DNA of 64,000 bases from the NCBI GenBank assembly GCA_029216955.1, contig JANAVB010029819.1:29809435-29873434 (forward strand), read 5' to 3'. This DNA comes from Iris pallida (Eukaryota > Streptophyta > Magnoliopsida > Asparagales > Iridaceae). Shown here piece by piece: positions 61,018 through 64,000 of this stretch. Each line of letters opens with the position of its first letter. The first letter of the stretch is position 1. A program made the translations under genes and the position numbers. A model generated the notes under the pieces. It searched no databases, was not told where the DNA came from, and saw nothing but the letters and a program-made list of their open reading frames with translations.

Positions 61018-64000
61018 TGTCACGACCCGCACCCTAGAGTTAGGGCACGAGAACGTAACAACGCCCAGCCTACGCCGCAGTGTCGGCGGTAGAACGCTGT
61101 CCTAGGTCTCAATGCATATAACAGTGTAAGACTCAACAGTTTATACTCCCCGAATGGGGGTGACATAGCAGATACAAACTCAATCACATCTAAGGTAGAG
61201 CATGATAAAGATAGATAAAACATGAAATCCAAAATAAATACAGGAGATAGAAGTCTAAGTGTCTAAGATACATGAACCCAGAAGTACATCTCAAAACTAG
61301 AATAAAGATACAGTAATCCACAAAGTAAATACAACTCCAGACAAAATAAAATAACTACCTAAACAACCTCTAAAGTGTCTCCTCTAGGCTAGCAGGCACC
61401 TCCAGGCTATCTGTAAAATTTATCAACAGGTCCAGTCAGGACTGGAGCGAGCACAATACATCTCAACAGATCATAGCAGGTTAGAAAACATATAACATGC
61501 AGTAAAGTAAGATACAAGTACTGAAGAAAAACAGTATGTAAACAGAGAGAGAACTGTAATAGAAATATCTACTATACATAGAGAACTAGCAGTGACTAGT
61601 GAGTCAGAGTACAATCATGAACATGTAAATAGCCTGGGATGATTCTGATAAGACACTAAGGAATGATTCTGATAAGAAACTACTGGTGTATTATTCACAT
61701 GTCCACTTATACTCCCCCGTACCCCCAATCAATACACAAGGATCCAGCCAGGTTATGTTATGATGCTATGTAACAGACCCCGAAGGTAATAGACCCCGAA
61801 GGTGATAGACCCCGAAGGTGATACATAGTAGTCCCATAAATGGGATAAGAATTCTAGGAAGACTCTACGATCATAAGAGTATATGTCATAAGTGATCAAA
61901 GAACCAATGAAGCATATGATATGCCATGTAAGTAAAACGCACAGATCATGTAGTACCCGATGCTCCCTAAGGATAACATCTCAAGAAGGGATCCATATAG
62001 TACCAATCCGTGTGACCAACGTGACAGTACAAGTAAAGTAATCTACTGCAGGAAATAATTCTAAGCAGGGTATGAAATGATCAGAGAATGTACTCGCCTC
62101 GATTGGTTGGAGTCGACGTGCGCGACACGAACGTGTCGACACGAGGTAGGTACACTGCTATGCTCTACAGAGGGTCCCAGACGACGACACGGCAGTCCCA
62201 AAGAGTCCAGAATAGTCCAAAAAGCCTAATTTGGTATATAAAAGTCTAAAATCAGGGTTTGGTACACTAATCAATTCAATAATAGAAAATGACTATCAAA
62301 ATCACGACTTATGATTTTAGGAAAATGGTATAATAATAAATATAATAAATATTTGGAAATCCTTATAATGATAAAAATATATTTGTATTAATCAACCTTT
62401 ATTAGATAATACTTCAAAACCAAAAATCAATTCTGTACCAATTTTTCCTATTTTGTCAAAAATGAATTTAGGCCAAAACTCAATAAACCAATACTATTTT
62501 AGAAATATAATTATATATTTTATATATTTTCTAAGTGATTATGTAATATAATAATACCAATAAAATAATGATAATAATAATAATACCATCATTATATACT
62601 ATGTATAAACTAACATACATTTATTAAACTAATATACATTATATAAACAATTGTACATTTGTTATACGAAACTAATATAATCATAACTAATATATATACA
62701 ATATACATTAATACATAAATTAATATATATTGTATAAGAACAATATATATTAATTTATAACTAATATACATTTATTATATACTAATATACATTATATAAA
62801 CAATTGTATATTATAAACTAATATACATTAATTATATAAACTATTATATATATTATAAAAAAGCAATACATATACTATTATATAATATATATTATATATA
62901 ACAACTCATGGTCCAATCTTCAGAAGGAAAGGGGGAGTCGAATGGGCTCACAAGGGGGTTTGGATCGGCGGGCTCCGGCGGAGCAGCCGGCGGAGGAAGC
63001 GGCGGAGCGCCAGCACGGAGGGTCGGGTTCCAGTCAGGCGGAGCTCGCCAACGGCGGCGCCGGATGGAGCGCGACCAGGGCGGCGACGGAGGAAGGCTCG
63101 TGCGGCGGCGCGAGCTCGGCCAGGGCGGCGCGGAGGAAAGTCGGGGCTCCGTGCGGTGGCGCCGGCGGAAGAGCTCCGGTGAGGTCAACTCTCCCTCTCT
63201 CTCTCTCTCTATGGTTTTTGGGGAAACACGGTGGTGGTCGTGGTATTCTGTTGGTGGTGGTGGTTCTGATGGTGTTGGTGAACGATGGTGGCGGTGAGTT
63301 TGATGGTGGCGGTGGTGATGTTGGATCTGATGGCGGTGGTGATGTGTGGGGACGACGGCGGTGGATCTGATGAATGGCGGCGGCGTGGTGAACGGAGGTG
63401 GCGGTGGCCAGTTGTAGGAGGCCGGGATGGCGGCGGTGGTGGTTCCTTGATGGTGGCAGTGGTGCTTATGGTGGTGGCAGTGGTGGTCGGGGGTGGTGGT
63501 GTTGCCGGAGTGGCTGGATTGGGATGCTGGCGGCTGGGTTGGGTAGTTCCTAGGGATTTGTGTAGGAAAAAATAGGGGGTTTGGGAATGGTGTAGAAATT
63601 TTGGGGGCTAGGAAAATTCTAGGTTATCCTCTTAGGAAATGTGATATTTATAGGGGAGTGAGAAGGAAACCCTAAAAATGTATATGTAATAAAATATAGG
63701 AAAATAATGAAAAACTAACATGCTAACTGCTAACAACTAATATTTTACTATCTGCAAATTAATTAGTACTAAAATAAATATTAGTTATAATTTAGTTCAT
63801 TATTAATTATGGCTAAATAACAAATGGCTAATTACAATTTAGCCGGGGTTTTTCCTAATTAATAAAATACTAATATAGTCACTTAATATATTTAACAATC
63901 ATTTATTTACTAAATAATATATTTGAAATTCCGAAATTCAATAACCGTTTTTTTTTCCATAGAGAAAAATAATTAAAACTTATTGATTCAAGAAAATGAC
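61018..64000 (-). mobile_element. Element H: LTR of another Tekay-type element, cut by the window edge
   Basis: Starts TGTCACGACCCGCACCCTAG immediately after TCTAT in A's RT sequence; its first 1.1 kb resembles the G LTR (same order of CCGAATGG-GGTGACATA, TCAGGACTGGA and related words). It then diverges into AT-rich sequence, a GC-rich block (62905-63190) and a GGTGG-rich block (63220-63540). The other end is beyond 64000, so neither the second LTR nor the right target duplication can be checked. Long frames in the GC-rich part have no domain. Confidence 0.75.
63645..63653 (-). promoter_or_regulatory. TATA box of element H LTR
   Basis: CTATAAATA on the minus strand, with AT-rich U3-like sequence to its right and the transcribed part of the LTR to its left. 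Confidence 0.55.

Noticed and set aside
62892..63575. Overlapping GC-rich frames of 96-142 codons near the right end
   Set aside because: Open on both strands in a GC-rich LTR segment of element H; no domain or splice signal.

Overview
The window is plant (angiosperm) intergenic heterochromatin. I found no host gene, tRNA or rRNA; essentially every base can be assigned to transposable elements inserted into one another. The plant origin rests on the families seen: a CACTA transposon with a TNP2 transposase, Ty3/gypsy elements of the Tekay/Del and Tat/Retand types, and LARD or gag-only non-autonomous LTR elements with 3-4.5 kb LTRs. These families and the nesting depth suggest a large, repeat-rich genome. 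I do not name the species.

Layout from the outside in. Element A is a decayed Tekay/Del-like gypsy pol on the minus strand (1-441 and 60256-61017). It is split by B, a CACTA transposon (442-60255, 3-bp target duplication ATA). B's TNP2 gene (minus strand, 1288-3737 and 58220-58350) is split by C, an LTR element (3738-58219, target duplication ATACC) with the tandem structure LTR-internal-LTR-internal-LTR and only a gag-like remnant. The third LTR of C is broken twice. The first break is D (18486-45225, target duplication AGGAG), a nearly complete Tat/Retand-like retrotransposon on the minus strand. The second is G (46048-57455, target duplication TCACC), a gag-only LTR element. D is itself broken twice: by a solo LTR called F (20873-24572, target duplication AGGAG), which is related to G's LTR, and by E (27434-36755, target duplication CATGT), a non-coding LARD sitting in D's second RNase H domain. 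A separate LTR element, H, starts at 61018 inside A's reverse transcriptase and runs off the right edge. The relative insertion order is therefore A, then B, then C, then D and G, then E and F inside D. H postdates A.

How the parts work together. D carries its own machinery: primer-binding site, an extra ORF ahead of gag, gag, protease, RT, two RNase H domains and integrase. It also carries a small, spliced, antisense gene between pol and the 3' LTR, with its own TATA box. Arrays of a GCCGCATG-like octamer lie in D's LTR U3, beside the antisense promoter, in the antisense intron and, as a peptide-coding repeat, in the ORF ahead of gag. That combination is the most system-like signal in the window. 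C, E and G lack pol but share the sequence just after their 5' LTR and the segment before the polypurine tract, so they look like parasites of a common Tekay-type partner.

Nearly all coding regions are dead. They carry premature stops (many are TAG at glutamine positions or in place of tryptophan, as expected from decay of methylated cytosine), frameshifts and insertions. The exception is the antisense gene of D, whose exons contain no stop and whose frame is retained across the solo-LTR insertion. Boundaries come from terminal TG...CA dinucleotides, matching target duplications and comparison of repeated copies by eye. No alignment or database search was run.
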